A stretch of DNA of 64,000 bases from NCBI RefSeq assembly GCF_027580225.2, contig NC_073361.2, forward strand, positions 22,019,501 to 22,083,500, in the 5' to 3' direction. This DNA comes from Misgurnus anguillicaudatus (lineage: Eukaryota > Chordata > Actinopteri > Cypriniformes > Cobitidae). Positions within the stretch are counted from its first letter, which is position 1, and each line of letters opens with the position of its first letter. Positions 11,208 through 23,565 of the stretch are shown here, one piece after another. The position numbers and the translations under genes were made by a program. The notes below the pieces were generated by a model. That model was given only the letters and a program-made list of their open reading frames with translations. It searched no databases and had not been told where the DNA came from.

Positions 11208-13117
11208 TAAATTTTAATATTTATTAATTACATTTTTTATATTTCTTTTATGTAAACATTATGAAAAATGATAAAACTATCAACATGTATAAAATCACCA
11301 AGTAAAACTAAAAAGTTTTGAATAGACTATATCAGAAAAAGTAGCCCTCCAGATTGTTTTATCTATTGTGGTAGCCCTTGCTTACAAAAAGGTTGGAGAC
11401 CCCTGGTTTAGACCATTTAAAAGTAAGACAAATCGTCCTTTTACCTTAAACTCAAATGTTTTTTTTACAGTAACCAATGTTTTTGTGGCATTCTATGGCA
11501 TTTTGGACAGCTTTATTTTTAAGAGTGTAGATTTTCAATTGTCAGCTGGCACCATATCTCAAATTAACTTCAGAAAGCCAAACAGTACAAATGTACAACA
11601 CAAGTGCTGTGCAAACACATGTCAATAACAAAAACAGAAAAACAACATAATACAAATATAAGACAACATAGTGTTAAGTATAAGAAAAACAAAGGGCTTA
11701 TCTCTGTTATATTCAGTAAGCTCTAGCAGATGGTTACATTTTAACTTCACTCCAGCAAACAATTTTTTAAATGAGGAAGTGTTCAAAACATTCACGTGAT
11801 AACATTTTTGAAGGTGAGGCGATCTACATCTCATCTGTTTTGTGCAATTGTTTTACGGCAGAGAGATGTTTTCTTTACTTTACTTAATATTGAAATATGC
11901 TCTTTGCATCATTTAAATTTGAAAAGTAAAACTATTTCAAGGTCATACACAAATTAAATGCAAGTAAAATATACCTGTTTAGACTTTTAGTATTGTAATG
12001 CATTTATAATAAAAAGATAGCAACTGATCTGAATTGATTAAAAAATATTTTTTATATATATATAAAGCTCTTACATTTTAATGCATAAAAATGCACAAAT
12101 GGGCATAAAAATATAGCTGTGAAAATATATATATTTTAATCAATTTTATAACAATTGTTATAATGAAATGAACATAGCAATTATATTTCTTACTTTGACC
12201 CACACAAAATGTTTAGATTTTCAAAATAATAATTTAATACATGCATTGAAATAATACCGTTTTAAATGTTTTCGTTAAGGATTCGTATAACAGTTATAAC
12301 AGACGAGACTAATATAAGTCGTGTTCGTTCTTCAAACGGAGCAATTTAGTTTTAACCGTTCCACAATGCATTATTAACCAGCTATAACTAACTTTAAATG
12401 CTGTATTTAAAGGGATTTTTTGGTTCATAGGTATTTTCTTTAAATGACCCATGAATATGACCGCAACTCAAAACTATTTTGGTCTTACCTTCTCCCTGTC
12501 CAGCAACGATTTGCATTGATCCAGCACAGCCCAACAAACATGTGTCAAAACAATGCTAAAATAGTCGTTTATGTTATTACAGAGAGAGAGCACATATGAG
12601 TACATGAAGTGTTTAACATGTCATAAGCCTCACTTTGGGTAAAACATTTGGTGGTGTCGGGGGAGACTCTCATTAGATCGATTTACTAAACAAACTGAAA
12701 GTTGGGTGGAGATGTTAAACAGTAACTAACCCCAATAAACCTGAAGAATAAAGCGCGTTGCCTGCGCGTTCACGACACATGGAAATTTAATAGCAAGCGG
12801 GGACGATTAGCCTTCTTACAAAGAAGCAAAAAGATGACGGTTTATGAATATTTGTAGGTTTGAATAATAAATACAAAGGGTATGCTAATATAAAAATAGA
12901 TTCGTAACACATTTTATTCAGGGATTAAATAAATAGCCTAACGTACTTTTAGTGGTTGAAAGCATGTTGTAAGTATTCCTATTTTGCCAGAAGAGGGCGC
13001 CAAATCACTTTAAATCATAATGAGCTGTACCGCATGAGTTAATCAATACCAGGAATTCTTTTAACAATTTTTACACTGCTGAGCTTAAGGTTAATCACTC
13101 GTTAGTTGTTTTACATT

Positions 13118-13260
13118 AACATTTATTCATTTAGCAGATGATTTTATCTAAAGTAACTTACAGTGCATATACATCCACCCTGCCTTAGTTGATGAAAAAG
13201 GTGCAATTCTAACACAAAGCTCTGCCAATTGTGCTACATCATGTGGGTCTTATGTGGGTT
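13118..13260 (-). mobile_element. Decayed SINE fragment, minus orientation
   Basis: CATTTAGCAGATGATTTTAT then CTAAAGTAACTTACAGTGCA is the reverse complement of the SINE tail seen at 5.1 kb. It is followed by a decayed body ending in CTCTGCCAATTGTGCTAC, a weak match to the inverted A-box side. Confidence 0.65.
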
Positions 13261-13382
13261 ATTGTCAAAAGTAGCTTGACAAACTATTACTGAGCCCTAT
13301 TAAGCAGTACATTTGCTATTTAGAACGGCTACAAAATACGACATAAGCCGGGATTCAGCCCTTGGGAAACTTTACCGTGGTA

Positions 13383-13676
13383 CACTCTAAAAAAAACAAA
13401 CGGTGCTATATAGCACCAAAACTGTTGCTTTGGATCGTAACCATAGAAGAACCATTTCTAGTGCCACACAGCACCGGCGAAGCACCAGTGAAGCACCTGT
13501 GTAGAAGCATATAGGGGCCATATAGCACCACTATAGCACCACATATGGCTCTACAAGCACTAAATGGTTCTACACAGGTGCTTCACCGGTGCTATATGGC
13601 AACAAAAATGGTTCTTCTATGATTACGAGCAAAGAACCACTTTTGGTGCTATATAGCACCGTTTGTTTTTAGAGTG
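13383..13676. mobile_element. Intact TA-flanked GGTGCTATATAGCACC MITE
   Basis: The ends are CACTCTAAAAAAAACAAACG and CACCGTTTGTTTTTAGAGTG, each next to TA (13,381-13,382 and 13,677-13,678). The body is a chain of AGCACC and GGTGCT strings giving strong fold-back. It serves as the reference for the copy at 10,756. Confidence 0.9.
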
Positions 13677-14502
13677 TACTGTATAGTAAAAGTGTAATAA
13701 ATATATATGTTGGAGGAATAATTCACTTTTGCCTAAACATGGGTTTACTACAAATAGCACAAATGGAATATGTATACTATAGGCCTTGGCTTTATTATGA
13801 AAACCATATGGTAAAAATTTTCATACGGGTAAAACAACATGTTTTGTATTTAAAAGAAATTACAGTTTGTGTAGATTACTTAATTGTGTAGATACCCTTG
13901 TATTTATCAAATACGTAATTTAAATGTAGCAGCAAAATGAAAATATGATTAAAGACTGTGGCGTTTATTTTCATAAATCAACATTTATCCAATTTATACA
14001 TTAACATTTATATCACGCAACTGTTGAAGTGATGATCAAATATGCTTGGAAGCATGCTTAACTCTTCTGTCTGTTTTTTTTTAAAGTTGCCTAGTTTTAG
14101 TTTAATGCCTTCAAGAAAAATGATCTTCTTTAAATAAACATAAAATATATCAAATGAAAGAACAGACCCTTCGCTTTCAAGCAACAACAAAAACCCTGTT
14201 TCATCCTTCATTACCTTCATTTGTTCTCTTATCACCTCAAATTTTCAGCTAAAAACGGAGATAATTCCATTTTTGTGAAGAACTTTTGTAAGAGATCAGA
14301 TTCAGAGCCATTATCAAAACTTACACAGTGTTTTTAGTGTTGAGTGAATGCGTCAGTTTTTAAGTTGTGTAAGATCGCCATCTAGTGGATAATAGCGGAA
14401 ATACGGATTTAATGTTAAAGAACAATAAATAGAAGCGTTTTCTCTTTATTGCCGAGATGACTCAACAACATTTATTGACATTTATCTGGATATCGCAATT
14501 AA

Positions 14503-14827
14503 AGGAGCATTTCACCCGTGAACAAATTAATCTTTATTAAAAGTGTGTCATATTTGTAGTCGAAATGTAACCTAAATTTCGAATTTGGTGCCTATTTGAC
14601 TGAGAAAAAGAGTGTTTGTAGTCTCACCCCCTCTACAAAGATATAGGACTTCCTTCTTTCAATGATGCAAAATGATGATTTTTACATCATTGAAAGAAGG
14701 AAGTACAACACTGAAATACATATTTCTCCTGTCTCAGGGGAAACAGAGGGAATGATGCATGACCATTCAAAAACATGACTGCGTTTTTAACTACACAAAG
14801 CTTAATGCATATGGGTGAAGTGTCCCT
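14503..14827. mobile_element. TTAA-target MITE with a strong internal hairpin
   Basis: TTAA flanks both sides (14,499-14,502 and 14,828-14,831). The ends AGGAGCATTTCACCCGT and GGGTGAAGTGTCCCT are inverted. Internally, 14,648-14,667 pairs perfectly with 14,685-14,704 (20-bp arms beginning ACTTCCTTCTTTC, 17-base loop). Confidence 0.85.
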
Positions 14828-15320
14828 TTAATTGTGCAATTGTAAAAAAAAAAAAAGATTAAAAACAGTGGCGCAGTGATACTTCTGTAATGCGGTCTGT
14901 ACTGTGGGGTTACCGGGGTATTTTATCACGGCTTAGAACACGTTTCAACCAATCACAATGAAGAACCAGAACGGGCCGTTTTATAATATGCCGTTTTAGG
15001 TTTAGGTTTCATTTCTGACAGTTACCATGGTAACATGGCAGCATCCCTGTAGCCAACTTAAAATGACTTTTCACACTTGAAATAGTTAACAAGGGGTTCT
15101 TCTAAACCCTGTGTTAAGGGAAACCTGGGTTTTGCATTCACAATCTGATGTTTCACACTGTGCACTCCTGAGTTAACATTCTAATTTGCATATTTGCGGT
15201 GTCAACAGTCATGATTGGATAAACAAAGTGTCAGACTGACTGAATTGAAATTGTGTGCTACCGCTTTAAATAACTGTCTCACATAGCAGAGCGAACGTCA
15301 AAGGTGAGTAAATTAACTGA

Positions 15321-15550
15321 TACACTTTAAGAAAAGATGTGTTCATTTTAACACATTGTTTTGTGTTATCCTATTTAACACATTATGTGTAATTTTAACA
15401 CATTATGTGTCATTTTGTGTGGATTTTGTGTTAAAATATAACACAAGTTGTGTTAAAATGTGTTGTTTCAATAATAACACAAAGATTACACGAATTTATT
15501 GTGTTGTCCCAGAATCAATATGTTTTTAACACATTCGTTCTAAGAGTGTT
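15321..15550. repeat. MITE rich in AACACA/TGTGTT
   Basis: Ends TACACTTTAAGAAAAGATG and CATTCGTTCTAAGAGTGT are inverted. The interior alternates TTAACACATTATGTGT and its complement. Relatives are at about 42,315-42,485 and 56,318-56,527. Confidence 0.78.
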
Positions 15551-16614
15551 CCCAACCACGACATTGCCATATAGGGCAGAGATCAGCTCATTTGCATTTT
15601 AAATGGCACACCCAAAAACAGCACATTTTTGCTGACACCTACAAAGTGGCGATTTTAACATGTTATAATAAATTATCTATATGGTATTTTGAGCTAAAAC
15701 TTCACATATGTAGTCTGGGGGACACCAAAGATTTATTTTACATTCTTAAAAAGTCTTGTGAAATGTCTTTACCACATTTGTTTTAAGAATGTAGATGACA
15801 TCTGCATCTCTGTAGTATCATTATTTTTATTATAAAAAAATCATCCCTTGTTTATCTTCAGTTCCTCACACAATAGTTGAAGACATATTTTAAAACAATA
15901 TCATGCAGTCAAATTATGTTCATTTAATTAAAAACATATTGTGGGTGTGGCGTTAGATGAAAATGCAGTCATGCACAGAATATATTAGGCAGTGGGTACA
16001 CAAAAGTAAATGTACACAAATGTTATACACATATTTTTAATACAGTGGAAACTGCATTAACATTAGTATAAAATACAATCATATTATTTAAAAAACAATC
16101 ATCCCCTAATAAAAGTCCAGCTAAAATGAAAAACCTAGTATAGCTCCTGCACAGCCAAGCCTGGCGAGAAAGAACATGGACGAATTCCAAACTACGTTTT
16201 TGGGCCCTTGGAGGGCACTTTGGGAAGGGGGTGCCCCATAAACCCTCACTCCAGATTAAGAGAAAACGCTGTAGTTTTTATTGCTCTATTTTTAGCGCCC
16301 ACACATTGAGACACAATTGCACAGCTCTGATCTTTGAAGGTAATATAAGGTATAGGGATACTCACTTCCAACTGGAATTCTCCCCATATGTGACCATGCA
16401 AAATGAGTCAGAATGCGCACAGGTTAATTAAGACAGGCAAAACAATGGAAGAAATGTCGGTTTTCACAAAAATAAGGTTATTAAGCTCTCGTAGTAATTA
16501 AACATCTACAATGATCTACATTTGCACAATTTCCGAGATTTTTATGATGCACTGTGATGCTGATTTGAACGAATCTATATTGATGCATAAAAATAAAAGA
16601 ATTAACTTTAAAAA

Positions 16615-16920
16615 CAGGGCTCCAGACTGCCACCAAATGGGGGCATTTTGCCACCAAAATTTCAGAGTGTGCCACTGAATTTTACATCCAGTCGCACATG
16701 TGCGACCAGTAAATTTGATCTTTTTTGTGATGTGACAATGAATTTCAAACAGCACATTGTACTTTCTGCATCTATCATTAAAGTATTTATTAGTAATACA
16801 GTGGAAATTAGTAGAAATGTGAATATTTGGTTAGCATGTTGATTTACGATGTGTGCCCCTACATTTTCTGGTTGCGCCCCCTAAATTTTTCAGTTGGGGG
16901 CCAGTTAGTCTGGAGCCCTG
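16615..16920. mobile_element. hAT-type MITE with CAGGGCTCCAGACT ends
   Basis: CAGGGCTCCAGACT at the left is exactly inverted as AGTCTGGAGCCCTG at the right. The interior includes TCGCACATGTGCGACCAG. The flanks are A-rich and do not show a clean 8-bp duplication. Confidence 0.85.
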
Positions 16921-17693
16921 AAAAAAAGATTACATTAATTATCCGATGTCCATCGGAAGTAAATAGCGTATAGGCATGTGCAAAAGAAAAAAAGTGCGGG
17001 GTTCAAACTTTCTGGCACCAGGGCATGCAAATCTTTCTTGGCTTCTGGGACTTTTTATACTACAATTTAGGAGTTTTTCATTCCCTTTAACAATATTTTT
17101 CACATTTACCTCAAATGATGAAATGACTATTTACACTTTCTGTCACTGTAACACATATGGTGAAATGAGGTACGAATGGATGCATAACATTTTCAAAGTT
17201 TGACATTGGAATAGAGTGCTGCACGGATGACATTTTTTTTGTAGTCCAACCCCAAAAGTTAGCAGGACACTGGTTCCCTCACTAAACAGCCCATTATTTT
17301 TCCCATATACTTTTGGATTATCGCAAAGAAAATAAGCTCGGTGTTTATCAAAAGTTAAAAAGATAATCACAAATAAACATGACTTTTTATGAATCTTAAA
17401 TTCTAAATGAGGTATTTTTTTATCTATTAAATGCATTTAGACTTCAACATTCATAAAAGTTGTGTTCATTTGTAAAGATTATCTTGTTGGACAAAACGTA
17501 CATGTCATGAACTTTTGTTAAACACAATACACAATACTCTACCATTTGAAGGATTTATCACCAGGAAATGAAAATGATCCCATCTACTAAATTTTTAACA
17601 CTTATCTCCCAGTCCAGTGTTTCAGCCTCAGATCCGTGCTAACCGTCTATAAAGCACCAAAGTGCAGTACGGCCCTGTAATAGTGTTTCAGGT

Positions 17694-18584
17694 TCAGCAC
17701 AACTTGCACGCGCCCCTCCCCGTGAACGTCAACATGTCCAAACACGTGAGTCCTGTGATAGCCAAAAACACCTCGTTTGCATTGTGCAGCATCGTAGTGT
17801 TTCTTAGATAGTATATCCTAAACAGGTGATAAGGCATTAAGCAGATGAGCATGATGAGTACAAAGCAAAAGTTTTTCATTTGGACCCAGAACTCCTGCTG
17901 GAAGCGACTGCTAGGTCCGTACTTGCGTATCAGTGATGTCAGAATGATCGTCTGGACACAGGCCTGAACGCACGAGATGACCACAACAACCATGCATAAG
18001 ATCACATTTAGAGCGTAGATGGTGGGATTCTCCAATTCATTGTCAAAGTTGAAGCACTCTTCATACGACGTGTTATTATTATTTTTACCATACTGGGTTA
18101 GCACGATAGGCACCATGACCAGTAACAAGACAAACCATAACGCTGCACTCGCGCCCAGCGCATGCAGCCGTCGATAAAACTCTGTGCGCTTGGTCTTCTT
18201 GTAATACTGGAGGAAACGTATCATGAGGACGATGGCGTATATCAGGAACACCACGTACATGTGAATGTGGACCATGGCACTGACCGCTTTGCATAAGCCG
18301 TGGGGCAGATTCCAACTTTTTTGTATGAAGTAGTACAATCTGAAGGGTACAGTGAGCAGAAACATAAAGTGTGCGACTATCAGGTTGAGGAAAGCGATGG
18401 TGGTTATGGAACGAATGTTGCTTTTTAACAAACTCATCATCAAGGTTAAACCCGTGGTGCCCACCAGCAGCACGAGGCTGTAGATGGTGATCAGGGCGAT
18501 TCTGAAGGGCTCCGACAGATGGCTGGTGGTCATGTTGGTGGTGTTGGGAGTCATAGTGGTGTTCGGAGTCATAGTGGTGTTCAT
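17694..18584 (-). CDS. gpr141: GPR141-like class A orphan G protein-coupled receptor
   Basis: Single coding exon of 296 codons encoding a plasma-membrane seven-helix receptor with no established ligand. The N-terminus is a threonine/asparagine-rich tail with several N-glycosylation sites and a small internal duplication (TMTPNTT). Helices follow at roughly 28-52, 60-83, 97-125, 143-165, 190-218, 235-258 and 268-286. Matches to human GPR141 include LLTVPFRL after helix 2, HIHMY in helix 3, EFYR before helix 4, QEFW before helix 6 and PYHLFRIYYL at the end of helix 6. Cysteines LCK (top of helix 3) and EECF (second loop) can form the usual disulphide. An acceptor-like AATAG sits nine bases before the ATG, so a noncoding 5' exon is likely. 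The C-terminus stops early after FTGRG; a shifted frame stays open to 17,652, so a frameshift is possible. Confidence 0.9.
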   Translation of the reverse strand: MNTTMTPNTTMTPNTTNMTTSHLSEPFRIALITIYSLVLLVGTTGLTLMMSLLKSNIRSITTIAFLNLIVAHFMFLLTVPFRLYYFIQKSWNLPHGLCKAVSAMVHIHMYVVFLIYAIVLMIRFLQYYKKTKRTEFYRRLHALGASAALWFVLLLVMVPIVLTQYGKNNNNTSYEECFNFDNELENPTIYALNVILCMVVVVISCVQACVQTIILTSLIRKYGPSSRFQQEFWVQMKNFCFVLIMLICLMPYHLFRIYYLRNTTMLHNANEVFLAITGLTCLDMLTFTGRGACKLC

Positions 18585-19321
18585 TGTGGTCCCTATTGGG
18601 AAAAAATGATGAAAAATAGTGTAGTATACTTTAATGTTTATTACAGTAAACTGTAGTACAAATCTGTAGTGTTTTTGAGCTTACCATAGGAAAGTACAAC
18701 AGTTTATCAATTCATCATAGTTGACACTACAGAATACACACTTTACATTATTTGAAGAGTTCAGATGCAAAACCCTGTGGATCTGCCATGTTTTCTTGTA
18801 AAATAGTAATAGTAAAAAAAATTATCAGACTCGTATGCTCAGCAATTTCACTTTAATGCCAATGTTATTAGTCAGTAATTGAAATTTTATTCACAAATTC
18901 ACTTTAGTCATTTCATTGTTAATTAACAAATTTGACTTTTGTCCATGTTGTAAGCTTATTTGGCAAAAAAACTCTACTTCTGAAAAAACATATACTTCTT
19001 TGGAAAAGACATGCAAAATCATTAATGATGCAACTAGAAACATTGCCAGTAATGAAAGTCAGAATGAAAAAATGAAGAAACTCAAGTTTGAATGTGATTC
19101 ACGGTCGTTTTTTGATCCAATTTGTCTTGTGTGCACTTTTTTGCATCTGAGCTCTCATTTGTTATAACTTTAACAAAGCATTCACATAATTTGTCTGGTA
19201 AATGTACTTATCCCGCAATAGTTAGCTTGTCCGAAACAAAGCATTCACATAACTCGTCTGGGTAATATACTTATGCCGCAATAGTTAGCCTGCCTTCCTA
19301 GGACTTTTTCCTCCTGACTAA

Positions 19322-19842
19322 GGGGCCAGTCACACCAAAAGCGATTTAAACACTGGCAAACGCAAGGCGCGACGCACTGTCTTTAAAAAAAAAAAGCAGT
19401 GCGACGCGGCTTTTCATATTGCTAAGCAACCACAGAGTCAGTTGCCTTGTCAATCAAATATTGAAGCGTGAGCACTCTTTTGCTGTCATATTAGCAGAAA
19501 CTTTAAAAAGAGGGCGTTTGCTCTGACCTTGTTTGAGGGTTAGATGTGCACAAACAAGCAGGAGAGAGTGAGCCAGTGGAGTCTGGTTCTTCAAAGCAAC
19601 TGTAAACTTCCCTCACCAGGCCCGCCTCTCCACTCATTCGATTGGACAATGGAAAGACGCAAATGACGTCGGGCGGTTCTCCACTCTCAGCGCTCCTTCA
19701 AAAAACGTGTGCGCGGAAGGCGGCAAAAAACCGCAAGGCGCTTGCCGCGCATAAACAGCGCGCAAACGCGCCCTGCCCATAGAATATCATTCAAAAAAGG
19801 CGCCTGCAACTGCCATCAACGCTTTTGGTGTGACTGGCCCCT
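19322..19842. mobile_element. GC-rich MITE with GGGGCCAGTCACACC ends
   Basis: GGGGCCAGTCACACCAAAAG is inverted as CTTTTGGTGTGACTGGCCCC. The interior is GC-rich (GCGCGACGC, GGCGCTTGCCGCGC), unlike its AT-rich surroundings. No transposase coding was seen. Confidence 0.83.
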
Positions 19843-20736
19843 AAAAAGCCAGGAGTTTTTTTTCTCCTAGGAGGTTTTATCAACCCCTAGGGAGTCAGCT
19901 GACATTGGCTTAACTTAGCACTCTTGTCTATACGTTACATTATTATACGCTTGCTAGTACGGTTTAATCTAAGCCGCTATACTCCGCTCCTTATTTTTTT
20001 GTTTTCTCCTGCATTTATTAATGCAAAGCTGCTTTGAAACAATGAAACGATTGTGAAAAGAGCTATAAATAAATTAAAATAAAATTGAATTACAGAATTA
20101 TTTTTACCTCTGCATAGTGAATATTAAAGTATACTAGCTTTTTATCAATTCACTATAGTTGATAATACAGAATACTACAGTGTATTTTAGTATTTTTGTA
20201 GTCAACTGTAGTACAGTTCTAAGTTATTGTCTAGTGTTTAATAAAATTGCACAGTATTTGTATCAAAGAACTGTACAACAGTTTATTATAATAAATACAG
20301 TACACAAGTATTCTGATTATAGATGATACTACAGGATACTGTATACTTTAGTATTTGGGTCAATGACGTGACGTTAATTTTTTTGTGTTCGTATGGTTCA
20401 ATTAAATGTAAAAGGGTTAACATTTCAAAATAAATTTGCAGATTACTTGCATACATTCTCTTGTTGTTCTAAAATTTCTGGTTTTATTTCAATTTGACAG
20501 AATATTTGGTGGGTAATTGCAAAAACGTCAATGTGGTGTAACCGATCTGAGTCAATTGGTGTAACTAGTATTTTTTTTAAATGAAAATATAAATATGTTA
20601 ATAAAAATGTGTGGAATAAAATATAATCATCTAGTTTAGTGTAATATGACTTTTTTATATACATTTGTTAAAGATTATTTAGAAAACAGAGCTGTTTTCA
20701 GCATATGTCAGGAGAAATATTACAAAAAGCATTTAA

Positions 20737-21151
20737 GGGATAATTCACCTTAAAATGAAAATTCTGTCATCATTTTCTCATCCTCGTGTTGTTTTAAACC
20801 TGTATGAATTTCTTCAAAAGAAGATATTGAGAAATGATGGTTAACACACAGCAGATAGTGACTTTTGACTTCCATAGTAGGAAAAAAATATTTTGGAACT
20901 ATTGTGATAAATGATGAAGTAAAATATTTTGATAAATGATGGTAAGCACACAGTTCACAGTACCCATTAAATTCCATCATATTTTTTATTCCTACTATGG
21001 AAGTCTATGGTCACTATCTGATGTGTGTTTCCCATCATTTCTCAAAATATATTTTTTTGTGTTCATCAGAAAAAAGAAATTCCGTAAGGTTTAGAACAAC
21101 ATGAGGATGAGTAAATGATTACAGAATTTTCATTTTAAGGTGAATTATCCC
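20737..21151. mobile_element. TTAA-target palindromic MITE (GGGATAATTCACC family)
   Basis: TTAA lies on both sides (20,733-20,736 and 21,152-21,155). Ends GGGATAATTCACCTTAAAAT and ATTTTAAGGTGAATTATCCC are exactly inverted. Inner arms such as CTTCCATAGTAGGAAAAAAA repeat in inverse. Related copies are at 54,955-55,388 and 55,400-55,701, and a split one surrounds 50,542-51,728. Confidence 0.9.
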
Positions 21152-21501
21152 TTAAAAATTTACATTTAGAAATAACTAATAAAATTATATTTTAAAATGA
21201 TTTTGCTTACATGCCATCAAGGTGTATAAAATATTTAATGTTTCTCATTCTTTGGCACAATTGCCGGTTACACCATTTGACATTTTCAGGTCCATTCAGT
21301 CTTAACTTTTATAAAAATGGTGCAAATTATATTTTTTATTGCATAAAATTAACATAAATACACTATGTGCATTGAAATAAACCTGATGCATGCTTTTAAA
21401 ACTTTTAAAGTTTTTTTTTAAAGATTTTTGAATTTCTCATCTTGCCAAACTATTTTTGTCACCGAACCATTTATTAGTAAATTGTAGTGCAGTTTCTAGA
21501 T

Positions 21502-21786
21502 CAGTGGTCTCCAACATGGTGTCCGCGGGCACCAGTTCCCCGAACAGAGTCTATGAGTAGCCACATTCTATTAAAAAGCCTCAATTTTAGTATTTATATA
21601 TAACATATTTAGCTTCTTTTATGTGTGTTAACATTTTAAACAATGATAAAACATACAAGTAAAAAATAAAATCAAGTAAAACAATACAGTTTTAAGTGGA
21701 CTATATCAAAAAAGTTACACGTGCAAATTGTTTTTTCCATTGTGGTAGGCGGTAGCCCTTTCTCACAAAAAGGTTGGAGACCCCTG
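21502..21786. mobile_element. hAT-type MITE (CAGTGGTCTCCAACATGGTG family)
   Basis: Ends CAGTGGTCTCCAACATGGTG and AAAAAGGTTGGAGACCCCTG match the outer element at 10,693-11,405. The flanks TTCTAGAT and TCCTAGAC differ at two of eight bases, an eroded duplication. Confidence 0.85.
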
Positions 21787-23565
21787 TCCTAGACACTGTG
21801 GTGTTTTTGATCTTTGCCACATAAATATTAAGGTATACTACAGTATTTAGTTGATCAATTCTCTATAGCTGCAATAATACTACACATTACTGTAGTATAC
21901 ATTAACAAAGTTAATTAATTACTATTTCACAAAGCACTAAAGTAAATACTACAGTGAATGCTTTACCTAACTAACTAACTATGAGCTTTATAGATTTTCA
22001 GTACTTATTAATCTTTGTTGTTAATGTTTGGTAATACCAACTCAATTGTTCGCGTTAGTTCATTGTGCAATTAAAAATACATTAGCAAATGCTGAACATG
22101 AACTAATCTTTATAAATGGTGTACGCATTGTTTGGTCATGCTAGCTAGTATGCATATGTTCACAAACACATCCTTATTGCAAAGTATTACCAGTAACACG
22201 TTATTTTTACTCTCTTTCTCAAAGCCATGAAGAAAAGTGAGAATGGTAGATTTCCTTAACAAAGTGACAAAGAGAAATGCAAGCTTACATACCCTGAAAA
22301 GAAAGCAGAAGTTCGACAAGGAAGTTTGGTGGTTGTGTCTGCTGCATCTGCCTCTCCACTCAGGTCTGCAAGTGCTATTTTAGAGCATGCAAAGAGGCGT
22401 TTCATGATTTAAACTCTGACAACTCAGGTTTGGTAGCCAACCTCAAATAGCATTCAAATAACACTCACACATTTCACTCTGGTTTAAATACTGCAGATAA
22501 CAGTCGAATTGAATTGTTTATTCTCTATTTGATATATGATTCTGCTTTTAGCTGAAACGACATGGTTTTAGCTGTTTACTTACATTGGTAACAGAAGTTA
22601 ATGACAGAATTGACTGCTCTTTTGTGCTTCTTCTGAATATTGTTTTTCTAATCTTAATAATAGGGCATGACATCAGCTTTATTTAAGCAATTTTTATTTT
22701 AAATGCATAAATAATTGTTTGAGAGTAATTTAAAATAAACTATTATATTGAACACAAAACCCACCCAAACAGTAAAATTTAACACATTTGGCATTAATCG
22801 TCAATACAGTACATTACAGTATAATACACACAGTACAGTACACAGCAACGGGAACGCTTTTTTTCTCTTTAACCCACATCTCTCTTTCAAATACGTTTTA
22901 ATATGTGTTTGAAGTGGAAAATAAAGGATACTGGAACATAAATTAAAAAAGGTGTGATCTGTATGTCATGCAGGTGCAATGTGTTGTGGTAAGTACCATC
23001 ACATTTTTTAAAGGAAACAGATAACCACAGACATATCAACTGCACCAAGGTGGTTTTTTTCCAAATGCCACATTTAATTTGACACCTTTGGCAGGGACTT
23101 TAATGCAAAGTAACTCACATTGTTTTTGCATAGGTTTATGGTATTTAAAAATTTTGATCAGTATTTGCATTTCCTACAGGAATAACGTCACAAAACAAAC
23201 ATACCTATATTAGGGGTAACTATATTTGTTTATCGGGCTTGTTTATCAGTATGGCACATCTTTAGTATATTTAATTTTACACAAATAAAAATGTCTTTTT
23301 GTTTTAAAATGTGTTAACTTTCAATGGCATTTTTGACCACTAAAAACAGATTTTCTTATATAAATTTAATTCACCCAGAAGACACAGTCTTCCTCTTACC
23401 AGATGCAAGTCATAAATCTTGTGTAATATTAGGAAACACAAGCAAACGGCTTTACGAAAAGAACGAGCATCAGTCCTGTTGGTGTGCTGGTACACTTTTG
23501 GTGTGTTTGTATTTGTTTTGCACCTTGTAAAGATTAGTAGGACTATGAGATGTCCGAGTAAACTG

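Larger units (their letters stand above)
10693..11405. mobile_element. hAT-type MITE, outer layer of a three-level nest
   Basis: The left end is TAGTGGTCTCCAACATGGTG and the right end AAAAAGGTTGGAGACCCCTG. GTTTAGAC is repeated exactly on both flanks (10,685-10,692 and 11,406-11,413), an 8-bp hAT-type duplication. The interior is interrupted by the element at 10,756-11,207. An uninterrupted relative lies at 21,502-21,786. Confidence 0.9.
9140..17693. other. Intergenic region between HNF4 5' end and gpr141, repeat-rich
   Basis: No host gene was recognised. Immediately upstream of the HNF4 start codon (about 9140-9300, minus strand) should lie its 5' UTR and promoter, but no TATA box is evident. 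The rest holds the transposons listed separately, decayed AGAACC/GGTTCT repeats at about 9890-10,225, and unassigned AT-rich DNA, notably 11,414-13,117, 13,680-14,500 and 15,551-16,614. Confidence 0.6.
18600..23565. other. Intergenic region between gpr141 and pign
   Basis: No gene was recognised. Besides the elements listed separately, it holds AGTATACTACAG-type low-complexity repeats at about 18,610-18,740, 20,120-20,360 and 21,830-21,960. The remainder is AT-rich. A noncoding 5' exon of gpr141 could lie here but cannot be placed. Confidence 0.5.

Noticed and set aside
14648..14704. Conserved microRNA gene
   Set aside because: The hairpin lies within a MITE and I recognise no known microRNA seed; kept only as a finding.
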